NCBI GenBank assembly: GCA_033032865.1 | Contig: JAWHQI010000148.1 | Location: 4,979,501-5,043,500 of the forward strand | DNA length: 64,000 nucleotides | Direction: 5' to 3' | Origin: Dactylorhiza incarnata | Lineage: Eukaryota; Streptophyta; Magnoliopsida; Asparagales; Orchidaceae | Part shown: positions 21,248 to 33,089 of the stretch, one piece after another | Layout: the number at the start of each line of letters is the position of its first letter | Numbering within the stretch: the stretch's first letter is position 1 | Program-made: the position numbers and the translations under genes | Notes under the pieces: model-generated | The model's input: the letters and a program-made list of their open reading frames with translations, nothing else | Told to the model about the DNA's origin: nothing | Database searches by the model: none

Positions 21248-21799
21248 TGATGAGTACATTTTGTACACATCTTTTAGCATTATTTTAATATAGTTTTAAA
21301 TTGAATTTATATAATTTATATGTATTTTCTTATTTAATCTGTTCCTTTTTAACTTCTTCAACTAATTTAAGCTTAGTTTATGTTTTGCAGGTTTTCCGGG
21401 CACTTTGAGTAAAAATGTCAAGTACATGCCCAAGGTCACGGGCGTGACCAGGGGGCATGACATCCTAGATATGTTCCAGACCTAATTCCGCCACCACGGG
21501 GGCGTTCCATAAAGAATTCGCCAAGTACAATCCCCAGGTCAAGGGCTTGACCAAGGGCGTGACCCAATGTCACGGCCACGTCCCGCTGAGACGAAGCAGA
21601 ACCGCTGAGACGAAGCAGAACCGCTGAGATGAAGCAGAACCGCTGAGACCAAGCCTTACACTCCCCAGGTCACGAGCGTGACCAGGGGGCGTGACATCCA
21701 GTCATGGGCGTGACTCACCCCGTGCGCCTTCCCGCCAATGATTTCCCTCCAGCAGCACATTTAAAGATTACACGCCTTAGGTCACGGGCGTGACCTAGG
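21248..21799 (+). repeat. Gypsy-E left LTR, first part
   Basis: Starts TGATGAGTACATTTTGTACA, matching on the opposite strand the end of the right LTR at 34724. It contains multiple GTCACGGGCGTGACC palindromes and a triplicated CGCTGAGACGAAGCAGAAC segment (21580-21650). The LTR is interrupted by Gypsy-D and continues at 32020. Confidence 0.9.
21795..21799 (+). repeat. Target-site duplication of Gypsy-D, left
   Basis: CTAGG here, CTAAA at 32015-32019. The empty site in the other Gypsy-E LTR (complement of 34180-34205) reads GACCTAGGGCGTGAC, which confirms this is the insertion point; two transitions distinguish the copies. Confidence 0.8.
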
Positions 21800-23497
21800 T
21801 GATAATGCTAAATCTAGTTAGTTTAATTAGGTTATTTTTAGGTTATTTACTCTTACTTTTTGCTTATTGTTGTTTACCTAATGCAATTTTAGTTCATTTT
21901 CCTATTTTTAGTGCTAACTTAAGTTTTCTGAATTTTCAGGTCAAAAATGCAAAATTTCCTAAGTCACGCCCTAGGTCACGCCCGTGACCTAGGGCGTGTA
22001 AGTTGTTGCTTCCAGTTAAGCTGCTGCCACCATAATTCAGAAGATCTGGTCAGACGCGCCCAAAGTACATGGCCGTGACACACAAGTCACGCCCGTGACA
22101 CACAAGTCACGCCCGTGACACGCAAGTCACGCCCGTGACCAGCCCGTGAACAGCTCAGATTCGACCAGCTGACCACCGAATTGATCACGCCACTGTTACA
22201 CGGGCGTGCTTCCAGTCACGCCCGTGACTGCCACGTCAGCCAGCCGCCAGTGCCCATGATCGCCGCCAGCGCCCATGACCAGACTAACCACCGAAATGGT
22301 CACGCCCTCAGTCACGGGCGTGACCTAGGGCGTGACCCATCAAATTGCGTCAGAATCGTGCGCCGAACCTGATCCAAGCCGCAGAATTGATTAAACAATG
22401 TCACGACCCTAGTCATGGGCGTGACTGAGGGCGTGACCGAGGCAGAAAAATTTCTATAAATTGAAATGACCTCCAAGCTTTCCCCATTCAGATTTTGGCA
22501 GAGAGAACTAGTGCTACTACTCTATTTTCAGTGATTTTCATGTTATTCTCTTTCTCTATCTCTCTCTCTTATTTCAATCCATTTCCTTTTCTAGTTTTCA
22601 TATGAATGTTGTAATGCCTTTGTAATTTCCTTTCATAGTGTATTACTAATGCTTAGTAGGCTTTCCATGCAAATGCAATCTCAGTTGAACTTTTGTTTAA
22701 TAAAAATTGCATGTTTTTGTTCTCTTAAAATCTTCATCATTTCTCTCTCCTACCCCTCCACCATGAGTAACTAAATCCTCATAGTACTCGATCTTGATGA
22801 TCTGACGATGAGTTTATCAAGTTATGATCATTTAGTCTTCTTTCACTTTCTAAAGTTTTGGGCCTTAGATTTACTCTTAATTAAAATTAAGTGGAGCTAT
22901 ATTATCGATGTATAGTCCACACCTTTGCTTTCATTCTTGGCTAGCCGAGAGGTCGATAGTCTGAAGTGAGCACTTAAGAGTAAAGAGAGTTACACACATT
23001 TCTCGAGAGAGAATGATGTAAATCTCCTGGATTGGAGTCAAACCCAATAGCGGGGTTCACCACTTAAAGCGAGTTTTAGGTATTCGAATACGGGACGAGA
23101 GTTCGGTCGGATTTTCCTAAACTTAGTTGGGCATATCTTCGAGAGAAGCATGTTCAAACTATAGGAACCCCCACGGTCAAGCTACCCTTACATTATTAAG
23201 TTTTAAGTTTGCTTTTGAATTTTGATCAACTTAAGCCGAAGTAAGTCAAGATCAAGTGCTATTTCTTAATCATCGTTTAGCCGTACTTTTATTCAGATTT
23301 TATTTCAACTTAGCAGACAAAACCTTCCAAAAAATTATTAAGATAAAATAATAGTAATTCGTTTGAGTAAAAGTAATCAACAGTTTTCGGATTTTAATAC
23401 GACACTTGTGTTCCTATACTACAGTTCGATAGGTATACTTGCCTTCTCGGATTGCTAGTTCGGATTTTATTTCATGCAAGCGGAATCTTGATCACCA
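21800..23497 (+). repeat. Gypsy-D 5' LTR
   Basis: Starts TGATAATGCTAAATC and ends TTGATCACCA. About 1.7 kb and nearly collinear with the 3' LTR. It carries a dense block of GTCACGCCCGTGAC palindromes (21960-22440), a TATA box CTATAAATTG at 22454-22461 and a TC-rich leader (22545-22570). Confidence 0.93.
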
Positions 23498-23503
23498 AGT
23501 TTT

Positions 23504-23521
23504 TGGCGCCATTGCCGGGGA
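23504..23521 (+). promoter_or_regulatory. Gypsy-D primer binding site
   Basis: TGGCGCCATTGCCGGGGA, six bases after the LTR; the Athila-type primer site. Confidence 0.88.
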
Positions 23522-23688
23522 CTTGCATTTTGTTGATATTTTGAAAGAACGAATCTATTACTTTTATCACCTCTTTTTCTCTCCTCTTTCTTGAAAAACA
23601 AAATTAATTCAAAAAAAAAGAGAGAGACCTTTTCTTTTTCGAATTTCTTAATCTTATTTTCCCTTCTCTCTTTCTAGTTACGGATGAT

Positions 23689-26600
23689 GCAATTAGGCTA
23701 AGACTCTTCCCATTTTCTTTAAGAACAAAGGCTAAGTAGTGGTTGTCAACTCTACCTAGAGGTTCTATCACCACTTGGGCCCAGTTAACTGAAAAATTTC
23801 TAACTAAGTATTTTCCACCTGCGAAAACTGCTAAGCTTAGAAATGATATTTCTTCTTTTTGCCAAATAGATTCTGAAACGCTATATGATACCTGGGAAAG
23901 GTATAAAGAATTCTTAAGACGTTGCCCTCATCACGCTCTGCCTGTATGGTTACAAGTGCAGACATTTTATAACGGGCTAAATCAACATACTAAGCAAATG
24001 ATAGACGCCGCTTCCGGTGGTACCTTAAATAACAAAACCCCGGAAGCCGCTCTTGAACTATTTGAGGATATGGCCATGAACACCTATCAGTGGAACGTGC
24101 CAAGATCCCGCCCAAACAAACCTGCAAGTATGTACGAAGTGGATAACGTCTCCCAGCTTGCACTACAAGTGGAAATGCTTAGCAAAAAGATATCTGAAAT
24201 GAATGCTCCTTCCGCACCTCAGGTTTGGGAATTCGCAAAAGCCACCTCCGAACAAGCTGATTACGTAGGCAATAGAAATGCTTATAATAATTATTCTGCT
24301 TCTAATTTTCATGCACCTGGTTTTCAATTACCGAATAATTATAATCCTGCGCTGCGTAATCACCCGAACTTTTCTTGGAGTAATCCTGCAAACACAACTC
24401 GCCCGCCTCTACAAAATGAATTTACACCACCTCCACCCCTTGTTAACTTTCAAAAACCTCCATCTTTGGAGGAGATGTTTTCAAAATATATAAGTACGAA
24501 CGAAGCAACCGTCCGGAACTTAGCCGGATCCGTTAAAAATCTAGAAAACCAAATCGGGCAGCTCGCCAAAATAATATCCGAGCGACCGCCCGGGACTCTT
24601 CCCGCTAACACCGAGCCCAACCCGAGAGAGCAAGCGAAAGCTGTAACTCTTTGGAGTGGGAAGCAAGTATCCGGTCCGATTAGCGAAGAGCCCGAGGCAA
24701 GATCCGCCCCTATTTTAAAAACACCACTCACTAAAACAGATTTTATCACTCCACCTCATATTTTCAAAAACAACCCCGCCCCGCCTTATCCTTCTCAACT
24801 CAACAAGGAAAAATTAGATGATCAATATCATCGCTTCCTGGAAATGTTTAAGGAAATACACATCAATTTGCCCTTCAATGAAGCGATATCACAAATGCCG
24901 AAGTACGCTAAGTACCTGAAGGATCTTCTAACTAATAAGAAAAAGCTAGAAAATCTATCGCACGTAACTTTAAATGCTGAGTGTTCCGCCGTCCTAACAA
25001 ATAAATTACCGAAAAAGGCTAACGATCCGGGTAGTTTTTCTATCCCATGCCTCTTTGGTGATCTATTTGTAAAGAACGCGTTGGCCGACTTAGGAGCAAG
25101 CATCAACTTAATGCCATTCTCCTTGTTTAAGAAGTTAGGAGTGGGCACCCTTAGCCCCACACGTATGAGTATACAACTAGCAGATAGGATGATAAAATAT
25201 CCGCTGGGAATTGTGGAGGACGTGCTCGTAAAGGTAAACAAATTCATCTTCCCGGTGGATTTTATCATTTTGGACATTGAAGAGGATGTCGAGGTTCCCC
25301 TAATCCTTGGCCTCCCCTTCCTTGCCACCTCCTGTGCTATCATTGATGTGAGTAATGGTAAGCTATTCCTCCGAGTTGGAGATGATGAAGTAACCTTCTC
25401 CATAACACCCTCTATGAAAAATACCCTAGAAAATGACGATTCGTGTTTTTTCTTAGATATGTTAAGTGAAGACCCTTCTTTTTGTATTTCTGAAAATGGT
25501 TCTTCTACTTTTTGTTCATCTTCAAACACCTCCACTGAAATATTACAAGAAATGAAAATGGCCATTGCTCCCGCCCCCTCAAATTTTCAAATTAAATCAA
25601 AATTTTTTGAAGAAATTACTTTTGAAAATGAAAAGTCTTTCAAATCTTCATACGAGGAACCTCCCACATTAGAACTTAAAGAACTACCCAATCATTTAAA
25701 ATATGAATTTTTAGAAAAAGACTCTAAGTTACCAGTAATAGTGTCGGCCCATTTAAGTGGATCTGAAAATGCCAAATTGCTAAAAGTTTTACAAAAGCAC
25801 CGCCAAGCAATTGCTTGGCAGATTTCTGATATTAAGGGCATAAGTCCATCTTTCTGCATGCACAAAATTCTAATGGAAGATAATTCACATAATTCTATTC
25901 AACCTCAACGCCGATTAAACCCAAACATGAAAGAAGTAGTAAAGGGTGAGGTCGTGAAATTATTAGACGCAGGAATTATCTATCCAATTTCAGATAGCAA
26001 ATGGGTAAGCCCCGTTCAAGTAGTTCCTAAAAAGGGAGGTATCACGGTAGTGTTAAATGACAATAATGACTTAATCCCAACACGGACGGTGACTGGGTGG
26101 CATATGTGTATTGATTATCGCAAATTGAACGACGCCGCCCGCAAGGACCATTTCCCCTTGCCATTCATCGATCAAATCTTAGAACGATTATCCGACCATA
26201 GCTTTTATTGTTTTCTCGATGGTCTCTCAGGCTACTTCCAAATTCCCATCTCGCCCGAGGACCAGGAGAAAACGACGTTTACTTGTCCTTTCGGGACCTT
26301 CGCCTATCGAAGAATGTCATTTGGCTTATGTAATGCGCCAGCAACATTTCAACGGTGTATGTTGGCCATTTTCGACAAGTACGTAGAAAGTATTATGGAG
26401 GTATTTATGGACGACTTTTTCGTGTTTGGTGATTCCATCGATTTTTGTTTAGAAAATTTAGAAAAAGTGTTAGAACGGTGTGAGGAGACCAATCTCGCCC
26501 TGAACTGGGAAAAATGCCATTTCATGGTATGGGAGGGATTGGTTTTAGGTCATAAGATATCAGCAAGAGGAATTGAGGTCGATGAAGCAAAAATAGAAGT

Positions 26601-27702
26601 GATCGAAAAACTGACACCGCCAACCAACGTTAAGGCCAAAAGAAGCTTTCTAGGACATGCCGGTTTATACCGGCGATTTATAAAAGATTTTTTGAAAATT
26701 ACCAAACCCCTCACTCATCTTTTAGAAAAAGACACTCCATTTATTTTTGATGATACCTGCTTATCTGCTTTTCAATTAATCAAAAATAAGCTAATAAATG
26801 CGCCAATTATGATAGCTCTAATCTGGGACCTTCCATTCGAAATCATGTGCGATGCAAGTAGCTTTGCGGTGGGAGCCGTTTTAGGACAACGTATATCTAA
26901 AAACTTCCACCCTATTTTCTACGCAAGTAAAACACTTACATCCGCGCAAGAGAACTATACCACAACGGAGAAAGAATTATTAGCAGTTATTTTTGCAGTC
27001 GACAAATTTCGACCTTATATTACGCTTTCAAAAATTATTGTTTTTACGGACAACTCGGCCCTCAAATATTTACTTTCTAAACCGGTTGCCAAACAACGCT
27101 TACTTCGCTGGGTCTTACTCCTCCAGGAGTTCGACTTGGAAATCCGAGATAAAAAGGGGGCTGAGAATTTGGCCGCGGACCATCTTTCACGATTAGATAA
27201 CCCGTTTATTGAAGATTTAAATGAACAAACTTTTAATGATTATTTTCCCGACGAGAAGTTATTATCAATTAACACTACTCCTTCTCCTTGGTTTGCAAAC
27301 TTCGCCAACTACTTAGTAGCTCGAGTCCTCCCAAAAGAATTTTCCTATCAGCAAAAGAAGAAATTCTTCTCTGACCTGAAGAATTATTTTTGGGAGGACC
27401 CGTATCTGTTTCGAGTTTGTGTAGACCAAGTAGTAAGGAGATGTGTTTCTTTCGAAGAAGGACAAAATATTTTCAAACACTTACACAAAGGACCGACTGG
27501 TGGGCACTATCAAGCCAATCGGACCGCTCACAAAGTGCTAAGTGCAGGCTTTTATTGGCCTAGCCTTTTTAAAGATGCCCAATCTTTTGTGAGACGGTGC
27601 GATAGCTGCCAACGGGCCGGAAATATCTCGAAAAAAATGAAATGTTGCAAAATTATTTCCTCGAGTGCGAAGTTTTCGACCTTTGGGGAATTGATTTTGT
27701 AG
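23689..27702 (+). pseudogene. Gypsy-D gag-protease-RT-RNase H-integrase N-terminus
   Basis: The frame opens inside gag at VTDDAIRLRLFPFSLRTKAK, hits TAG at 23737-23739 and then runs 1320 codons. Domains counted from 23743: gag core 1-130 (FLTKYFPPAKTAKLRNDISS, RCPHHALPVW); protease near residue 449 (ALADLGASINLMPFS); RT about 730-960 with HMCIDYRKLNDAARKDHFPL and FMDD at 888-891; RNase H about 1030-1150 (ENYTTTEKELLAVIFAVDKF, FTDNSALKYLL); integrase zinc finger about 1245-1295 ([18 protein letters not shown]). The first 80-100 gag codons expected between the primer site and VTDDAI are missing. A lost A in the A-run 27631-27637 throws the frame before the integrase core. Confidence 0.92.
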
Positions 27703-28564
27703 GTCCTCTTCCTTCTAGCCATGGTAATAAATACATTTTAGTTGCGGTAGACTACGTGTCTCGATGGGCAGAGGCCCAAGCTCTTCCTACCAATGACTCC
27801 CGAGTCATTATTATTTTCTTAAAAAAATTATTTTCTCGATTCGGTACTCCTAGGGCCGTCGTTAGCGATAGGGGTTCGCACTTTTGTAATGCACAATTTG
27901 CAAAAACACTTTTAAAATATGGCGTTATACATTAGCTTTCAACTGCTTACCACCCCCAAACTAACGGCCAGGTCGAGGTAGTGAATAGAGAAATCAAATG
28001 TATTTTAGAAAAAACTGTTTCCACCTCACGTAAGGACTGGTCACATAAATTAGACGATGCTCTATGGGCTTACCGAACAGCGTATGAGACCGCCATCGGT
28101 TGTACACCGTATCGGTTAGTATATGGGAAATCGTGCCATTTACCGGTCGAATTAGAACATCGTGCTTTCTGGGCCCTTAAATTTTTAAATTTTGATCCCC
28201 ACTCCACCGCCGATCTTCGAAAATTCCAACTCAACGAACTCGATGAGTGGCGCTCCAATGCGTATGAAAATAATAAATTATATAAGGAACGAACGAAATG
28301 CTTTCACGATAAAAATTTAAGGCACCCGAAAACATTTAAACCAGGCGACCAAGTATTACTTTATAATTCTCGTCTACGTTTCCTGGAAAGTTAAAATCTA
28401 GATGGTCAGGTCCTTTTAATGTAAAGGAAGCTTATCCGTATGGAACTGTTTTGATATCACACCCAGATAAGGGTGATTTCAAGGTTAATGGGCAGCGTCT
28501 AAAACTTTATTTTTCTGGTGACAATGTTGACATGGACAGTGAAAAACTTCTTTTGTCTGGACTG
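27642..28564 (+). pseudogene. Gypsy-D integrase core and C-terminus, frame-broken
   Basis: The true continuation of pol: [32 protein letters not shown], then after a TAG near 27933 [20 protein letters not shown]. These hold the D, D and E of the rve catalytic triad. The conserved [20 protein letters not shown] and [13 protein letters not shown] blocks follow. A second frameshift near 28380 separates RLRFLES from the expected [12 protein letters not shown]; the C-terminal tail reads to TAA near 28565 in the third frame. The family function is cDNA insertion. Confidence 0.88.
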
Positions 28565-30312
28565 TAATAATTTGGATTAACTTTTGAACTATATTCTTTT
28601 AGTCGAGCTCAAACGACACTAAACAGAGGGCGCTCTTAGGAGGCAACCCAAGGTTTTTAAAATTTGTTGTTTTAATTTTTCTTTGGCCCTGGGCAGCTCC
28701 GATACTCTCAACTTCGGCGATCGCCTGCTTCAACATTGCTGGTTTCAAGAAAAATTCAAGATGATATTTCATGAAGATTCAAAGCGCCAACAAGGGGGAG
28801 CGGCATCACACATCCTTTCAAGCCCATAAATCCAGGGAAGTACCTGTTTCAGTTTTTCAGTTTTAATTTCTTTTCTTAGTTACCCCTTCCTTCACTCTCC
28901 TTTTCCATTGAGGACAATGTCTATCGTAAGCTTGGGGGAGAATGTCTTCTTTTCTTTTCTTTTGTTTTAGTAGTCTAAATTAGATTTTGGTAAAATCGAT
29001 AGTACCCCTTGTTTTATGTTTTGTTTTTCCCAAAATATTTTATATAGCCTTAGTTAATTTCAAAATTTCTAATCCTACTTTTTAATTATGTTTCACAAGT
29101 AAATTGTTGACTCATGTAGTGTTCTAATTCTAGGTAGCATGTTAATGTGAAAAGTTTTTTCTAAAATCTTGTACTTTCCTTATCGTTTTCTCTTTTATCT
29201 TCTTTACTTTCGTAAAAATTCTTCATCCACTATTTTCCTCTTCATTTTTAGATATATTTTGCAAGGTTAACTTTTGATTTGTGTAGTAAATGTGAATAAT
29301 CCTAGACGCTTATTATTCTTATTTTCAGGATAAGTTCATTAGTCTTTATTTAATATCTAGGGCTTACTTTTTGAAATCCTTCAAAACTCATGCTTTAAAT
29401 AAATTTAGAGAGCAATGAAAATGATTTAGGCCATTTTTTTTAAGTTTGAGCCTTCATGCCAACCCTTAAAAAGAAACCCTTTGTTAGCCTCTTTTGAGCC
29501 TTTTCCCATGTTTTATTGTCACATCCACTTATCAAATTTTTCACCAAAGCCAAAATTTCCAAACCTATTTGAATCACACTAACACTTTGAGTTTTATTTA
29601 AATTTCTAAAAGAGTGTGATTGGTTTATTGCATGGAGAGCTTCAAAGAAAAGAATTTGCTCAAAAAGAAGATATTTTAAGCATATTTGTATTAGTTATCT
29701 TTGCCAAAATTTCAAAATAAATTAAAAAAAATGACTATGAAAGAGAAAGAAAGAAAATATGCTATATGCTTATAATGAAGGATTGCCTCTTATCATTCAT
29801 ATCAAAAATTTTATAAAATTCATGTTTATGGTTTAGTGTGATTATAGCAATCACTTTTATCTTCGATTTCCATTCCAAATCATATGCCTAAACCAAACAA
29901 TTCGGTCCTAATAAAGTCCTCTTGATTCATGCTCCTAAATTTGCTTTAGCTAAGTAAAGAAGAAAAGTAGAATAGTTAAGTCTTGGGTATGAATTTAGAT
30001 CCTTGTTCTTAGAATGATATAATTATAATTTGTCTCTTAGGGTTTAGTAACAATTCAATGCACTATCTCACTTGTTACTTTGCTCAATTTTATTTTAAAA
30101 CTTTTTAGTTAAAATTTTGGACGATTAATTTTTGTTAGTAAAGGGTATAAAAATTAAGCTTAAATAAAGTACTTATTTTAGGTTTCCTTTTCACTATTCA
30201 CCCTACTTGGAATTTCGCAAGGTACTCGTGTTTAGCATAATTAAATCTTTTTGAATAGTCATTTTGTTTTATTAGCTAATCATATTTCTTTGCTTGGGGA
30301 CAAGCAAAGTGT
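28565..30312 (+). other. Gypsy-D 3' noncoding region
   Basis: No reading frame of note. Near 28625 is GAGGGCGCTCTTAGGAGGCA, a segment also found next to the pol end in related elements and as its complement in Gypsy-E at about 36080-36110. The rest is AT-rich, with a possible hairpin at 29758-29803 flanked by ATATG and CATAT. Confidence 0.6.
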
Positions 30313-30327
30313 AAGCTTGGGGGAATT
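30313..30327 (+). promoter_or_regulatory. Gypsy-D polypurine tract
   Basis: AAGCTTGGGGGAATT directly before the 3' LTR start; this primes plus-strand DNA synthesis. Confidence 0.88.
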
Positions 30328-32014
30328 TGATAATGCTAAATCTAGTTAGTTTAATTAGGTTATTTTTAGGTTATTTACTCTTACTTTTTGCTTATTGTTG
30401 TTTACCTAAATGCAATTTTGGTTCATTTTCCTATTTTTAGTGCTAACTTAAGTTTTCTGAATTTTCAGGTCAAAAATGCAAAATTTCCTAAGTCACGCCC
30501 TAGGTCACACCCGTGACCTAGGGCGTGTAAGTTACTGCTTCCAGTTAAGCTGCTGCCACCATAATTCAGAAGATCTGGTCAGACGCGCCCAAAGTACACG
30601 GCCGTGACACACAAGTCACGCCTGTGACACATAAGTCACGCCCATGACACGCAAGTCACGCCCGTGACCAGCCCGTGAACAACTCAGATTCGACCAGCTG
30701 ACCACCGAATTGGTCACGCCACTGTTACACGGGCGTGCTTCCAGTCATGCCCGTGACTGCCACGTCATCTAGCCACCAGCGCCCATGAACACCGCCAGCG
30801 CCCATGACCGGACTAACCACCGAAATGGTCACGCCCTCAGTCACGGGCGTAACCTAGGGCGTGACCCATCAAATCGCGTCAGAATCGTGCGCCGAACCTG
30901 ATCCAAGCCGCAGAATTGATTAAACAATGTCACGCCCCTAGTCACGGGCGTGACCGAGGCAAAAAAATTTCTATAAATTGAAATGACCTCCAAGCTTTCC
31001 CCATTCAGTTTTTGGCAGAGAGAACGAGTGCTACTACTCTATTTTCAGTGATTTTCATGTTATTCTCTTTCTCTATCTCTCTCTCTTATTTCAATGCATT
31101 TCCTTTTCTAGTTTTCATATGAATGTTGTAATGCCTTTGTAATTTCCTTTCAAAGTGTATTACTAATGCTTAGTAGGCTTTCCATGCAAATGCAATCTCA
31201 GTTGAACTTTTGTTTAATAAAAATTGCATGTTTTTGTTCTCTTAAAATCTTCATCATTTCTCTCTCCTACCCCTCCACCATGAGTAACTGAATCCTCATA
31301 GTACTCGATCTTGATGATCTGAGGATGAGTTGATCAAGTTATGATCCTTTAGTCTTCTTTCACTTTCTAAAGTTTTGGGCCTTAGATTTACTCTTAATTA
31401 AAATTAAGTGGAGCTATATTATCGATGTATAGTCCACACCTTTGCTTTCATTCTTGGGTAGCTGAGAGGCCGATAGTCTGAAGTGAGCACTTAAGAGTAA
31501 AGAGAGTTACACACATTTCTCGAGAGAGAATGACGTAAATCTCCTGGATTAGAGTCAAACCCAATAGCGGGGTTCACCACTTAAAGCGAGTTTTAGGTAT
31601 TCGAATACGGGACGAGAGTTTGGTCGGATTTTCCTAAACTCAGTTGGGCATATCTTCAATAGAAGGATGTTCAAACTATAGGAACCCCCACGGTGAAGCT
31701 ACCCTTACTTTATTAAGTTTTAAGTTTGCTTTTGAATTTTGATCAACTTAAGCCGAAGTAAGTCAAGATCGAGTGCTATTTCTTAATCATCGTTTAGTCG
31801 TACTTTTATCCAGCTTTTATTTCAACTTAGCAGACAAAACCTTCCAAAAAATTATTAAGATAAAATAATAGTAATTCGTTTGAGTATAAGTAATCAACGG
31901 TTCTCGGATTTTAATACGACACTTGTGTTCCTATACTACAGTTCGATATGTATACTTGCCTTCTCGGATTGCTAGTTCGGATTTTATTTCGTGCAAGCGG
32001 AATTTTAATCACCA
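30328..32014 (+). repeat. Gypsy-D 3' LTR
   Basis: Starts TGATAATGCTAAATC and ends TTTAATCACCA, followed by the TSD CTAAA. Collinear with the 5' LTR with scattered transitions and small indels; for example, part of the GTCACG palindrome block near 30930-30960 is shorter. Confidence 0.93.
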
Positions 32015-32019
32015 CTAAA

Positions 32020-33079
32020 GCGTGACACGCCCGAAATGCCTGCATTGAAGCCAGAACGCGCCCTCTCCGCCAGCACCGATCACGCCCCCTACATGCCCCT
32101 TGGTCACGGGCGTGACCAAGGGCGTGTAACCTCAAATTTTCAGCTATAAAAGAGGTGCTTCACCAGATGTTAGGGAGGAATTTTGTAGATGAATTTTTAG
32201 GACTTAGACTCTTCTTTTCATGTTTTATTTTCATGTTTTTAGTAGTTCTTATAATCCTTTTACTACTTGCAAATTGTATCTTTCAATTCGATAGTTGTAA
32301 TTTCCTTTTCTTAGTTTGTAATTCTCTTTGCATCAATTAATAAATTAGTTTTAGTTCTCTTATTTTCTTCTCCCTTATTCATGTATTCTTTTATTTCTTT
32401 TGATTCCTCAATCTCCATGAATAACTAAATTATTATTAGTACTCGATCGAGATGATCCAAGGAATAATATTGGTTTTTATCTTTTTTAAAAATGCTTAAG
32501 ATTTATCCTTGATTCTACCGAAATCTGATTATATTTTCGATATATAATTCTCGTTCTTGTTTTCGTTCTTAAGTAAGCCGAACAAGCTCGTAAGACGAAT
32601 CGATCCTTCAAGGATAAAGAGAGTTGCATGCAACCCTCGAATGAGGTTGACATAAATCTCCCGGATTGGAGTCAAATCCAATAGCGGGATTCATCCGTAA
32701 AGCAAGTATTAGGTTATCGATTATTGAATGAGAATTCAGTTGGTATTCCTAATCTTAGTTGGGCGTATCCTCGACCCAAGGTACGTTCATAATTCGGGAA
32801 TCCCCACGGTCAAAGTTATTGTAGTAAGAGATTGCGATTTTATTTCTTCTTCTTATTCTTTATTCTGCGGTGATTCAAAGATCGAGTGCTACCCTTTTTA
32901 CTCTTCTTTTTAATCTTATTTTTATATCCTTTTTGCAAAACCAACCCTCAAGTTTTAATTGATAAAATAATAGAGACTTTCTTGAAGTAAGAGTACTCAA
33001 TCGCCCCGAGTCTAATACGACCTTGGTTTTTATAACCTATACTACATTCGATACGGTACACTTGCCGTTATCATTTGCG
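32020..33079 (+). repeat. Gypsy-E left LTR, second part, 3' end truncated by about 20 bp
   Basis: Continues the LTR begun at 21248 and matches the complement of 33111-34190. It contains a GTCACG palindrome, a TATA box at 32145-32151 (GCTATAAAAGAGG) and the LTR tail ACACTTGCCGTTATCATTTG. The last 20 bases present in the right LTR (complement of 33090-33109) are missing. Confidence 0.9.
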
Positions 33080-33089
33080 AACAAAAACT

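Larger units (their letters stand above)
21800..32014 (+). mobile_element. Gypsy-D: Athila-like Ty3/gypsy retrotransposon, both LTRs present
   Basis: A 10.2-kb element with LTRs of about 1.7 kb, primer site TGGCGCCATTGCCGGGGA, gag-pol in the order gag-protease-RT-RNase H-integrase, a 1.8-kb noncoding 3' region and a polypurine tract. It is inserted inside the left Gypsy-E LTR, as shown by TSD CTAGG/CTAAA and the uninterrupted right LTR. It lacks the N-terminal part of gag and has frameshifts in integrase, so it is non-functional. No envelope-like frame is seen between pol and the 3' LTR. Confidence 0.94.

Noticed and set aside
29758..29803. Gypsy-D hairpin as a fifth member of the Gypsy-E hairpin family
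   Set aside because: It shares only TAATGAA and CCTCTTA-like ends, and relative to coding sense the orientation is opposite; too weak to claim homology.
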